From NCBI GenBank assembly GCA_027576995.1, contig JANBQC010000291.1, positions 1 to 33,713 of the forward strand: a stretch of 33,713 nt of DNA, read 5' to 3'. Every line of letters begins with the position of its first letter. Position 1 is the first letter of the stretch. This document shows, one piece after another, positions 9,316-18,486 of this stretch. Position numbers and translations under genes: made by a program. A model generated the notes under the pieces. That model did no database searches. It worked only from the letters and a program-made list of their open reading frames with translations, and had not been told where the DNA came from. This DNA comes from Dimargaris cristalligena (taxonomy: Eukaryota; Kickxellomycota; Dimargaritomycetes; Dimargaritales; Dimargaritaceae).

Positions 9316-12300
9316 TCACTGAGGTGGATAGGGTCTCGAACCGGTGGAGGAATAGGCCCCTGGGTAATGGTAATGATGCGAACTATGGTCATTGGCGCCC
9401 GTGAAAGGATGCTGGCTAGAGTGGGCCGAGGGGGGTGGCGGGGCTGTATGATTAGGGTAGGGGTAATAGCCGCCGGAGCCATTGCCGGTACTAGTATACC
9501 CTTCCGAGAATCTGGACGAAGCCCCCCCGGGGTGCTGCTGTTGATGCTGATTAACTTCGTGCACAATACCCACGAGCTTCTGCATGACTTCTTCGAGCTT
9601 GGCCTTGCGGTCCGCCAGGTCCAGCTGGTGCACAATGTGGGGGTTTTCGCGGGCAAACTGGTAGATCTGGTCCTTGTTGAGTCCGTAGTAGAGGCGGTTG
9701 TCCAATTCCCGGGGGAACTGGAAGAAGAATTCGTTCAGTAATTCCACCTGGATAAAGAGCACAGCGTTATGCGCCAATTTGGCCGCCAGGGTATGCAGAA
9801 ACACCTCGGGGCAGATCACCCGGTTGGACTGGGTGCGACACGCCCGGATTTTGGTCGCCGCGAGGCGATACTTCAGGGTCAGGAGACGGTGCCGGAGGTA
9901 AATGGCCTCCCGCGCCTTGTCCAGTAATCGGGGACTGTAGACAATCGTCCGGGGAGTCGCGGAGCTCGTAGGGGCATCGTCCAGGTCAATTACCTGCGGG
10001 CGGGGGGATGTCGGGCCCGAGGAGGGTTGGGCCTCGGTCGACGGATCGGTGGCCCCGGATGCCAAAGCCGTCGGCGAGGGGCTATTCGCCTCCGACAACG
10101 TCGGTGATGGCGAGTTCCCGGCCGGGGCACTCGTCGGTGCCGAAGCTTCCGGGACAGCGGTCTTGTCCCACAAATGTGCGGCGACCGAAACGGGCATAGG
10201 TTGGCGCAGCCGGGCGGCCAGTCGGCTATGCGGATTGAATTCAGCGGGGTTAGCCGCATCCTGGGCCAGGTCCTTGACGAACCGAACGGCATCGTTGAGT
10301 TTCTTCCGGCCCACCTGGTCCCTAAGTTCCCGAAGCGCGCGTCCGCAGCTATCAATCTCGCGGCTCAGATTACTAATGGTGCGCTCCCGGGCCTCCTGCC
10401 ATTCGGCGTCCGTACAGTCCACCTCGTATTTGAGGGGCTTGAGGGTGTTTTCCACTTGTTCAACCGCCATTAAGTACCGGCTACGGATCATCTCCTGACT
10501 GAATTGCATCACCACCCGGCGCGCACCTTCATGGTAGGAAAAGGGCTTGGCTGATACCATGGACTGTAAGTTATGAAGCAAGGTATCCACAATCAGCTGG
10601 GTGCTCCAGCGACCCACTCCACTCTTAGTCAGGAGTGACTGGGTGCGTTCCAACTTGCGCTGCCAGTAGAGCGGGCGTCCATCGTCTGCGGCATCGGCAC
10701 CGCCATTTTTATCACCGGCCCCCATCCTCCGGGAGCTTGCTGGAGTAGATGGATACCCCGCCGACGGGTAATAGTTGTACATGGCGGGCAAAGCACTAAG
10801 CACCGACGGCGCCAGAGTACCCAATTCCTTGGTCGCTGGTTCGTCCCAGTAGGTCTCAGCACACACATCCATCACGCGTTCCTCAAGCATACGCCGAATT
10901 TCCTCGCGGATTTCCGTCCGCCCGAACCGGGTCGTAAACTCTTTGAAGCGGCGTTTCAGTTGGTCCAGAGAATCCATGGCGTACGATTCGGCTGAAATAC
11001 GCTGGTCGCTGTAGTGCACCTTGAACTGATAACGCGTCTCATCGAGTTCCGTTTGTACCGCGTCCACGATATCCCGCAGGTTAACGATCATATGTCGCTC
11101 CAGCACGGCAATGAGGGTATTCCGGAGCGTGGTCACGCCCAATTTCAGGGGCTGTTCCTGGTAGATGGGATGCAATTCATAGTACTGATTTTCTGTGATA
11201 GTATCGGAGATGGTCGCTACAGTATCATCGCCTTTGGCGCTGGAGCGGGTGAGTTTGGATGAGAAGCGGGCCACGGCGGAGCTCTTATCCGGCAGGTGGT
11301 CCCGCTGCTTGAGGGGCTTGCAAATAACCCCGACGTAGCCTAGCTGCAGGGGGTAATCCTTATTGAGCAAAATCCCACGTCCGGTCTCGGGTTCGACGGT
11401 ATCCATTTTGGTGATGACACCCAGGGTCCTTAAACCCAGGGGGTCGGCTCGCCGGCTGGCCAGCAGGGCCTCCGAGTTGGCGAGATCGACGTCGGCGGCA
11501 CACACGGCCAGAATGATATTGGGGGCTTGGATGTAGCGCTCGCAAAGCTGCTGGATTTGGGATTTCAGAGCCGCGGGTTGGTTGCGGTTGTGGATTTGGA
11601 TGTAGCCGGGCAGGTCAACCAGTTTGAGATCCGGTACTTGGGCCGAGTAGATACGCAGGTCGATGGGCTTGTCCGAAACGCACTCTGAGTCGGGGACGGC
11701 TAAGTTGAGGTCGGTTAGGGTCTTGCGGATCTGGTCAAAGTCGTGGATCTTACCTAGGCCAAGCTCAGGGAATTCGCCGTACTGTTCGGTAGAATGCGGG
11801 GTGTGCACTAGCGTCAATTCAATGGGCCGCCGGGTTACCATATTGGAGCCCTTCGGTAGGAAGTGCTGGCCGACGATGGCCTCTAGTACGGAACTTTTGC
11901 CGGAACTCTGGGACCCAATGACCACGATACTGGGCAGCTGCAAGGGTCGCTTCTCGAAATTAACGGTCTTGAGGGTATTCTGAATCTCGATAAGTGTCTT
12001 GATTAATCGCGCAAATTCGGCCTGGTTGGCCGGGTAGGCTTCGGGAGCCCCTGGACCACGCGGTGCTGGCGGACCTCCCGAAGAATCCGAGCGTCTTCCC
12101 GAATTGGAAGTATCATTCAGCGACGGTGGGCGACGAGCGGAATCCGTATCGTCTTGATCAGCCATGGCGGCGTAATAGGTGTAGGTGGAGGGGTCCGGTG
12201 GAACAAACTCGCCATTACCCCCCGCTTCACCGGAACTCCCCCCGCCTTGGCTACCAGTGCCCCCGGCTAAATCAGGCCCCGGATGGCTCCCGGAGGCGAA

Positions 12301-12813
12301 GACGCTCGGAGTGGCCGCGGTATTCTGGTAGGCCGAGTAGATGTTTTGGAACCAGCCGCTGACATTGGCATCGGCAGCGTTTAGGTCCTGCGACCGATCG
12401 GACATCCAACCGCGGGCATTGGCGGCAAAGTCCACCAACCAGTCGGGGGTGAAATCACTGGTAACCTGGTTAATTTTGTAGTTAGCGTAAGTCGCCACAC
12501 CCGCCCCCGCCCCGATAAACGTAAGGGGTACTTTGACGAGACCGCCCACCACGCGGGGAACCACGCGGCGGAAGATAAAGCTGAATGGTCGGGCGGACTG
12601 GTAGGCGTGGGATGAGCGGGCTGGGACGGGTCGGTGCAGAAGTGACGGGACCAACGAGTACGAGGTCCCCGCCCCTGGTGAGCGGTAGGCCGGGGTGGAA
12701 AGGTGCCGAGAGGTAATAGTCCGGGCTCGTTTGACGGTGGTAAGTAGGGGTTTTCCAGGAAGTCTCGGGCGGCCTATCCGGGGCAGGACCCGGGCAAAGG
12801 CCTGTGTGAACAT
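9316..12813 (-). CDS. MGM1: Mitochondrial dynamin-like GTPase Mgm1/OPA1
   Basis: The 1,165-residue product starts at the ATG at 12813. Extending further upstream would need a non-ATG start inside a likely intron. It drives inner mitochondrial membrane fusion and cristae maintenance. The N-terminus is Arg-rich with no acidic residues (MFTQAFARVLPRIGRPR), as in a matrix-targeting presequence. A membrane segment follows at about 85-107 (VVGGLVKVPLTFIGAGAG), and after it comes a Gly/Ser linker. The GTPase domain has G1 GSQSSGKS (300-307), G2 in TRRP, G3 DLPG (400-403) and G4 TKMD (468-471), then the stalk. It is longer than yeast Mgm1 (about 900) and OPA1 (about 960). The extra length is mainly the linker, a Pro/Ser/Thr insert near 880-945, and a His/Tyr/Gly/Ser/Pro tail of about 80 residues after the GED-like region. 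Rhomboid processing is expected for the family but no site can be placed. Confidence 0.94.
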   Translation of the reverse strand: MFTQAFARVLPRIGRPRLPGKPLLTTVKRARTITSRHLSTPAYRSPGAGTSYSLVPSLLHRPVPARSSHAYQSARPFSFIFRRVVPRVVGGLVKVPLTFIGAGAGVATYANYKINQVTSDFTPDWLVDFAANARGWMSDRSQDLNAADANVSGWFQNIYSAYQNTAATPSVFASGSHPGPDLAGGTGSQGGGSSGEAGGNGEFVPPDPSTYTYYAAMADQDDTDSARRPPSLNDTSNSGRRSDSSGGPPAPRGPGAPEAYPANQAEFARLIKTLIEIQNTLKTVNFEKRPLQLPSIVVIGSQSSGKSSVLEAIVGQHFLPKGSNMVTRRPIELTLVHTPHSTEQYGEFPELGLGKIHDFDQIRKTLTDLNLAVPDSECVSDKPIDLRIYSAQVPDLKLVDLPGYIQIHNRNQPAALKSQIQQLCERYIQAPNIILAVCAADVDLANSEALLASRRADPLGLRTLGVITKMDTVEPETGRGILLNKDYPLQLGYVGVICKPLKQRDHLPDKSSAVARFSSKLTRSSAKGDDTVATISDTITENQYYELHPIYQEQPLKLGVTTLRNTLIAVLERHMIVNLRDIVDAVQTELDETRYQFKVHYSDQRISAESYAMDSLDQLKRRFKEFTTRFGRTEIREEIRRMLEERVMDVCAETYWDEPATKELGTLAPSVLSALPAMYNYYPSAGYPSTPASSRRMGAGDKNGGADAADDGRPLYWQRKLERTQSLLTKSGVGRWSTQLIVDTLLHNLQSMVSAKPFSYHEGARRVVMQFSQEMIRSRYLMAVEQVENTLKPLKYEVDCTDAEWQEARERTISNLSREIDSCGRALRELRDQVGRKKLNDAVRFVKDLAQDAANPAEFNPHSRLAARLRQPMPVSVAAHLWDKTAVPEASAPTSAPAGNSPSPTLSEANSPSPTALASGATDPSTEAQPSSGPTSPRPQVIDLDDAPTSSATPRTIVYSPRLLDKAREAIYLRHRLLTLKYRLAATKIRACRTQSNRVICPEVFLHTLAAKLAHNAVLFIQVELLNEFFFQFPRELDNRLYYGLNKDQIYQFARENPHIVHQLDLADRKAKLEEVMQKLVGIVHEVNQHQQQHPGGASSRFSEGYTSTGNGSGGYYPYPNHTAPPPPSAHSSQHPFTGANDHSSHHYHYPGAYSSTGSRPYPPQ

Positions 12814-12822
12814 GTCTGTTTG

Positions 12823-12935
12823 CTGCAAAATAAGAAAACCTAAATGAGTCCGAACAAAACAAGGGCCTGGAATAGTCGGCGGGGGCTAGTGGAAAAGGTG
12901 GCACCGAATCCACGGAGGCTAGTACTGGGACTCAC
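12823..12935 (-). other. Candidate 5'UTR intron of MGM1
   Basis: On the minus strand GTGAGT (12935-12930) opens a 113-base segment that ends in TTCTTATTTTGCAG, with a CTCAT branch-like site about 25 bases before the AG. The AG lies nine bases upstream of the MGM1 ATG. The frame that joins the ATG contains a stop and no ATG upstream, so the first exon would be non-coding. The GT-AG pair and spacing are seen; splicing is inferred. Confidence 0.4.
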
Positions 12936-14013
12936 TCGGAATTGGCCGGTACAAAATGCAAGGGAAGCAATGTGGTTGTAGTCTCGAAAGCAGTGGAGGC
13001 TCTAAATGAAGTATGATTCTCCTCAATTGGAGGGGGGGTTCTATAAGATAATGGCGAATCGTAGACGAGCGGGATTAGGTTAGGGAATGCAAGACTCGTT
13101 TGCTGTAGGAGGGCTATTAGATAGAGAACGAAGGAGCAGCTGACTAAAGGCAATGAAACGAGAAAGAATATTGTGTGGGCAAGCAGTTCAATGGACTGCT
13201 CTGCTGTAGGAAGGCCACGGGTTCACCCAAGTAACTTGAAAACGGCTGGTTGGCCCAGTGAAGTATTATTGTTCTACACCCGCTCCAAGACACCCAGGGT
13301 GAGTTGATAGATATATGGATGATGGGTCAAAAATTTATATAAGCGTCGCCGCAGCATACCACCCCAATTGCGGGTAAATTGACAAAGGCGGATCAAACTG
13401 CTGGTGGGGAGAAATAGAGGTTGGTTGTATGGACCATTCAGCTCCAATACTGGCAGAGCAGCCTTAGACATTAGTAGTGTTAGGTGGTTTCCAACGCGTG
13501 TTGCATGTAGCCAGTTCCTAGAGAGGCTGTATATTTCTAATTATGTAGAAATTATTTGCTACGTTACAGTAAATAATAACAACTTCTGCTATTTAAGCTC
13601 GATATTCCCTAGTCAGTTGGTATGTGCCTCGTAACAGCTATTTTTCTAGAAAAAGGGAGGAGGAGCTATAAAGACTTCATTATCCAACCTGCTTAATGTG
13701 CCCCATTATCCAGGTTAATATATTTTTATATATTAAAGAATAGTATTCTAGCCCCAAAGAGTCCTGCCAATTTAAGAGGCAGTCCTTCTAAATAGGAGGA
13801 CACTGTCTCGACTGGCTTCCTAATGCACCTTCTTTTGTCTTTAAACGATGGGCTGGAAGCCCTTCCCACTTGCAATTCCACTGGCGCCCCTTCCTTTTTC
13901 CAACTATCTCCAGTTAACCCAGAGCGGCATTCCCTTGTTTCCCCTGCTTGTACATTATTCTTCTATTTTTTCTTCCTCTTTCTCCCTCAGTTGGACACCC
14001 CGCATCCTTCGCC
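12936..14013. other. Divergent promoter region of MGM1 and INTS2
   Basis: About 1.1 kb separate two genes transcribed away from each other. The region has AT-rich TATA-like stretches (about 13588-13597 and 13712-13733) and a long pyrimidine tract just before INTS2. Short frames such as 13404-13634 lack an ATG start or family resemblance, so no gene is called. A shared bidirectional promoter is possible given the layout. Confidence 0.5.
13620..13990 (+). other. Candidate 5'UTR intron of INTS2
   Basis: A strong acceptor ends at 13990: a pyrimidine tract of nearly 30 bases (about 13960-13988) followed by CAG, 23 bases upstream of the INTS2 ATG. The best upstream donor seen is GTATGT at 13620-13625, giving 371 bases. 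The acceptor is convincing by eye. The donor is a guess and other donors are possible. Confidence 0.3.
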
Positions 14014-17000
14014 ATGTCCCAACCACCAGCTGGGCCCACATCGTCGCAGGCGTACGGCGAGTACGAGTGCCTATTGCAGTGCATCGAAGCTGGCGGTGAA
14101 CTAAATAGCGGTTCTGACCCCAGCATTTATAATTCCTATCTTCCCATTCTCTTCGAGCGCTATGCTTCTGAGAAAGTCCAGCAGATCGGCGACTCTACCT
14201 TGGTTCAAGTCTGGGGCCAATTAACGCAAACTCCGAAGCGACCTCTCCAGGCTCACCTTCAGGTCCGACTTAGGGCCTTCCTAAAGCAACTGTCCCTTCC
14301 CGAGGGCCAGGCCGCCGACACAACTCCCCCAGAAACAACTCCAGCAGCACCCCATGTGCTCGAGGCGTTAGACGACTATCTAACCCAACTGGTCCAGTTA
14401 TCAGCACTGGTAGGCCATACTTTGCAACGGTACCGCAAGCGACAGGGCCCCATTCCCGAAACCGCTCTGACCCAGTTGGAGCGCCGCCTCAGTACCCACT
14501 GCCCGCTATGGCGCGCCCCGGCGCCCCACCCCCACGAAGTGAGTTTACTCGTTGTAATGAGTTGGCGGGACTTACCCGTCCTTTGGGGAAAAACTGGCTT
14601 GGGCCAGCTGGCCCAGACCCTGCTTTTTACGCCCCACAGTACGGCTTATATCGAGGCGCTCGTTTTCAACATGCCAGATCAACTGGAAACGGTAGTGGAT
14701 GCTTTGCTGGCCATCTTCGACCTCTTATCACTTAAGCACCAGGCCCTCGTCAGTCAGGCTATCCAGACGCTATGCAAGTTTCTGCCTCACCGCACCCGAC
14801 CGATCCGAAGCCGCCTCTTGGTGAACCAAATCCTTCCTGAAGTAGCCCTTAAAATTACCCTCCACTTCGATCCCGAACCACTCCCTTTCTTGAACTCGTT
14901 TTTCAGCACCCACATTCACTGGAACTCAGCCCATTTCCCCCGTTGCCACCCCCTGGTCCATGAGCTTAAGGGGCGGCTCTACGATATGTACGGCCCCCAC
15001 ACCGAACCCTCGGCGCTGGTCTATCGCATCCTAACCGGATTCACCGCGGTTCTACAGGCCCCGGTGGAGGAACGGGACCTCCAGTTTATTAAAAATACCC
15101 TGCCCCGCTTGACGGCCGCCACGGCCGATCCGGCCCTGGCCCTCATCTTAGCGGTGGTGAACCCGCACCGCGCGGCCGGGCCTTTGGCTGAGATTCTGGC
15201 CGCCTACAAGGCCCAAGTTCCCGAGGCCCCGTCGTTCCTATTGATTGCTATTTTCCTGCGTACCCACGAGTACGACCGCGTCGAGGCATTTGTCCAAACC
15301 ACCCTCGGACTAACCACCTCCATCGGCAAAGATCGGCTTTACCCCATCCGCGAGCTTTTGATCCCGGACGTCCTATCGGACCTTGAATTGGCCCGGCTCA
15401 TTACCGGCAACGCCCAAGCAAACCCCCGCGGGGTTGCCCCGGCCACACGGCACCTGTGCGCTCACAACCTTCTTCAACACAGTGTGTTCCAAACCCACCG
15501 TGTCGATATCCGCCCTTGGCTCCTGAGCCAGATTAAAGATACTACCGAGGCCCCTGCTGCCCCCACGGTAGCGCTGATTAAAGAATTTGTATCGGCGGTT
15601 TTCCACTGTCCCACCATCACCCGCATCCCCGAAGCTGACATTCGGGCCGTACTCGGCCAACCGGCCCATCCCTTGGCCAGCCAGACCCTCATGCTACTGT
15701 ATGTACTCTCCTACTGCGACTACCTCGCCACCAACATTCTCAAACCGGCGGCGTTGGCGGTCAACCCGGGTCAGCGCGACCCCATGAGCTGTATCCCCTA
15801 TTCCGATAACCTGGTTGACCAGCTCCCCATCCGCCGTATATTAAATTACATAACCGATAGGGTAGCTTACGACAGCATATACCCCGAACTGGTGGCCCTA
15901 TGCCATTACCAGGCCCCGGAGACCTTCGACATCAAGAGCGTGGTGATGGAGAATTATTGTCGCCAGCAGGAAACATTAGTCTTTCCCCAACTCCACGCCC
16001 GACTATCCCGGGACGCCGTGCAGCGGGCCGTACCCACGAGTGTCGAACTGGCCGCCATCTCCACCATGCCCGAACTTGGGCCTGCGCTTTTTCAGGCTCT
16101 TCGCCACCCCCACTCGGCGTTGCCGGTCCTCAAATACCTGGCCACCGTGGACACGGCCCAACTGGTCCCCTGGGTACCGGATATCATCGGAACTTGCCTT
16201 CCGCTGTATTTGGATGCGCGATTCTCATCGGAAACCACCTATCAGTTCCGGGTCATTTGGGAGATTATCCATTTTTCTGTACCCCGGCAGGTGGAAACGT
16301 TAACGGTCAACAGCTGGCGGCGTACCTTGGACCGCAGTCAGCCGCCGTGGACCCTTCAGGATCTTTGGCTGGACCCATTGCTGCTGTTCCGCTGCGACCC
16401 GTTGGTCCTACGCCACCCGGATTTCTTCAACCTGTTTTTGCAAATCCTGGGCGTCTTTCTCATCATGTCACGGCATAAACTGCGGGCCAAACACGCCCAG
16501 CGGGGTCCCGGTAAGGGTCGCTTCAAAGACGCCCACCTTAATGCCCTCCTCTACCTCCAAGACACAAATGTGCTCCAAATGTTATTGACCATCTGCAGCC
16601 AGCTGGTCAGCTCCTCGGCGGGAGCCTCTGATACGGACTCTGCACGGGCCTGCCAAAACCTGATTTACGACTTTCTACACCAGGCCTTCATCGAGAATCG
16701 GTTGGTGTGTAAATTATTGCACTTCCAAACCTTCGACCCGACTCTTCTACCCTTATTGGTGGAACACATCCCCTCCATGCATATTTGCTTTGATTTCATC
16801 GCCGAACTGCTGGCTCAGGCGACGTACGACCGGCAGATTTTCGGACTCCAGTTGGCGACCAGCTTATTGGAAAAGTACCCCATGGCCCGGAACCTCAACC
16901 TTATCCGAGAGACACTAATCCCACGTACCCAAACCCTCCTGGTCAAGTTCCCCTTGGCTGAGTCCCATGTAAAAGTGCTGTATCCGGTGGTCGACGCCAT

Positions 17001-17271
17001 CACTCGGATAGGCGAATCGTACCCGCAGCTGGCCCCGGAGTGCAAGACCCTGCTGCTCGTAGCCCAGACCGTGTCCAGCAAGGGCGTTCAGGAAGCCACG
17101 ACCCACGGTGTGCTTTCGACAGCAGGATCTGGGAATGGCGTGTTCCCGACCGCTGCCACTGCGGGAGGTTCGGCTCTAAATAAATGTAACTTCACTCTGG
17201 AGGAGGCCAGCGAGTTTCGCCAGTTTGTCAACCACGCCCTTGATGTCGTAGGCAAACGAAGTCACCACTAG
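14014..17271 (+). CDS. INTS2: Integrator complex subunit 2 homologue
   Basis: The 1,085-residue, all-helical product starts at the first in-frame ATG (14014, MSQPPAGP). The identification rests on blocks that match animal INTS2 in order: a YCDYL-x-LVDQLPIRRILN block near 565-610, SVPRQVETLTVNSW near 755-770, then LWLDPLLLFRCDPLVLRHP near 783-800. The best block is EHIPSMHICFDFIAELLAQ (917-935), close to the animal signature where PSMHIC-FI-ELIAQ is conserved. Length is near the human protein (about 1,200). In animals INTS2 sits in the Integrator scaffold with INTS1 and INTS7; the complex attenuates Pol II transcription and processes snRNA 3' ends. The yeasts and moulds studied lack it, so its presence suggests an early-diverging fungus. 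No catalytic site is expected in this subunit. Confidence 0.85.
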   Translation: MSQPPAGPTSSQAYGEYECLLQCIEAGGELNSGSDPSIYNSYLPILFERYASEKVQQIGDSTLVQVWGQLTQTPKRPLQAHLQVRLRAFLKQLSLPEGQAADTTPPETTPAAPHVLEALDDYLTQLVQLSALVGHTLQRYRKRQGPIPETALTQLERRLSTHCPLWRAPAPHPHEVSLLVVMSWRDLPVLWGKTGLGQLAQTLLFTPHSTAYIEALVFNMPDQLETVVDALLAIFDLLSLKHQALVSQAIQTLCKFLPHRTRPIRSRLLVNQILPEVALKITLHFDPEPLPFLNSFFSTHIHWNSAHFPRCHPLVHELKGRLYDMYGPHTEPSALVYRILTGFTAVLQAPVEERDLQFIKNTLPRLTAATADPALALILAVVNPHRAAGPLAEILAAYKAQVPEAPSFLLIAIFLRTHEYDRVEAFVQTTLGLTTSIGKDRLYPIRELLIPDVLSDLELARLITGNAQANPRGVAPATRHLCAHNLLQHSVFQTHRVDIRPWLLSQIKDTTEAPAAPTVALIKEFVSAVFHCPTITRIPEADIRAVLGQPAHPLASQTLMLLYVLSYCDYLATNILKPAALAVNPGQRDPMSCIPYSDNLVDQLPIRRILNYITDRVAYDSIYPELVALCHYQAPETFDIKSVVMENYCRQQETLVFPQLHARLSRDAVQRAVPTSVELAAISTMPELGPALFQALRHPHSALPVLKYLATVDTAQLVPWVPDIIGTCLPLYLDARFSSETTYQFRVIWEIIHFSVPRQVETLTVNSWRRTLDRSQPPWTLQDLWLDPLLLFRCDPLVLRHPDFFNLFLQILGVFLIMSRHKLRAKHAQRGPGKGRFKDAHLNALLYLQDTNVLQMLLTICSQLVSSSAGASDTDSARACQNLIYDFLHQAFIENRLVCKLLHFQTFDPTLLPLLVEHIPSMHICFDFIAELLAQATYDRQIFGLQLATSLLEKYPMARNLNLIRETLIPRTQTLLVKFPLAESHVKVLYPVVDAITRIGESYPQLAPECKTLLLVAQTVSSKGVQEATTHGVLSTAGSGNGVFPTAATAGGSALNKCNFTLEEASEFRQFVNHALDVVGKRSHH

Positions 17272-18486
17272 GTTTAACGCGCCGGTTTTAGAGCCCGTGG
17301 TGTGGGGCACGGAACCATCATCCCATCCCAGGAGGCTATATGCGCCTCTTTAGCCACTTACCCAACCTCGCCCTTACGATAGTTGCAATGCCTTGGTAAC
17401 CAGGGTACCCCTGACCCATCTTCCCAATTATATGCGCTTTTCACGGGTTTCCCTTCACCATTTTTGGCCATAGTCTGCATTTAAACCCACCGACCCGCCC
17501 GCTCTGGCGGTGCGTCTTTATCGTTTCCATATTTTGACAATAGTATTCTAGTGAGTTTTATTCTAATTCATTAAAAGTCTGTTGCAGTGACTCCCTGGTT
17601 GTTCATCAGTCCACTCACGCGTTCACCACTCAATAAATACTTAATATCATTTGGGCTAAATCCTCTTGGCCATTAGCAGCTGGGAGTATGTCAGCAGTCG
17701 CGGGTTTCCTTCCATTTGCTCGTCCCTTTTTCTATCTAAATTCAGGATCAAAACACCCTTGCAGGTAATTTACGACGTGCCCTTTGGCAGAATCGAATTA
17801 CACTGTATGCTCGACGCATTGCCCTGCATCAGCGACTATAGACGTTATCCAATATTGAGTGATTGTCGACCAAGTCTAAAGGTCCCTATTGTTGATGCTT
17901 GCTTTTAAAATCCACACTCTGCCTAATTAGAACCACCGCCGGCAGTAGTACCATCTAGCCCCACCAAAATCTACGATTACTTGGTAACTCGAATGGTAAT
18001 ATAACCGGCCATTGACTCGGACCATTCCTGCTTAGCGTTTGCCGTGCATTTTTTGGACTTCACCAATCCACTGAAACCAAAAAGGCCCATCAATCATCCA
18101 TTTATTTGATTGATTACCTTACCCCCCCTAGTAATCTATTAAGTGGGTTCAACCCAGCCAACAGTGCCTTAAGCTGGGGGGGCTTTGTGAATTGTGTAGT
18201 TCTCCAGCAAGACTCAGAGTTCTTATTCCCCCCCCCTTCTTAGGTGGTCCTCAATCCACACAGTCTGTCCCATTTACTGGGGATTGTAAGTACTACCCCC
18301 CTCCCTTTCGTCTAAGGTGCCTCTCTTTTCTATTAAATACAAGCCCCCTTCTCCTTCATTTCACCACTTGCGTCACTTTTGGCCATCCCAACCCCCCTTT
18401 CTCGAGTTCGTAGCGGGCACCGCTTCGGGTTGCACACCCCTCCCCGCACCTCCCACCTTTTTACCCGTGTGACTCCGGACCCCCTC
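17272..18486. other. Intergenic: INTS2 3' side and upstream region of the ASH-repeat gene
   Basis: About 1.2 kb with no supported gene. AATAAA at 17632-17637 is a candidate INTS2 polyadenylation signal. C and G homopolymer runs occur at about 18122-18129, 18175-18182 and 18230-18236, and a near-perfect hairpin TGGGTTCAACCCA at about 18144-18156. A TTG-started frame at 17666-17908 has no ATG or recognisable family and is not called. Confidence 0.5.

Noticed and set aside
12932..13153. 73-codon minus-strand frame upstream of MGM1 with a hydrophobic start
   Set aside because: It begins at TTG rather than ATG and ends at the TGA formed by the proposed GTGAGT donor. Joined through the candidate intron it is out of frame with MGM1.
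13848..14099. ATG-started frame overlapping the INTS2 start in another frame
   Set aside because: It crosses the pyrimidine tract of the likely acceptor, is full of Pro/Leu from that tract, and shows no similarity to a known family.
13739..17551. Repeated AATAGTATTCTAG at 13739-13751 and 17539-17551
   Set aside because: A single 13-base match in AT-rich intergenic DNA is expected by chance in a window of this size.
17666..17908. 80-codon frame between INTS2 and the ASH-repeat gene
   Set aside because: It begins at TTG, has no in-frame ATG near its start and no family resemblance, and has non-coding-like composition.
18379..18486. 36-codon upstream extension of the giant ASH-repeat protein
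   Set aside because: It needs a TTG start and adds no repeat-like sequence, so the ATG at 18487 is the simpler start.
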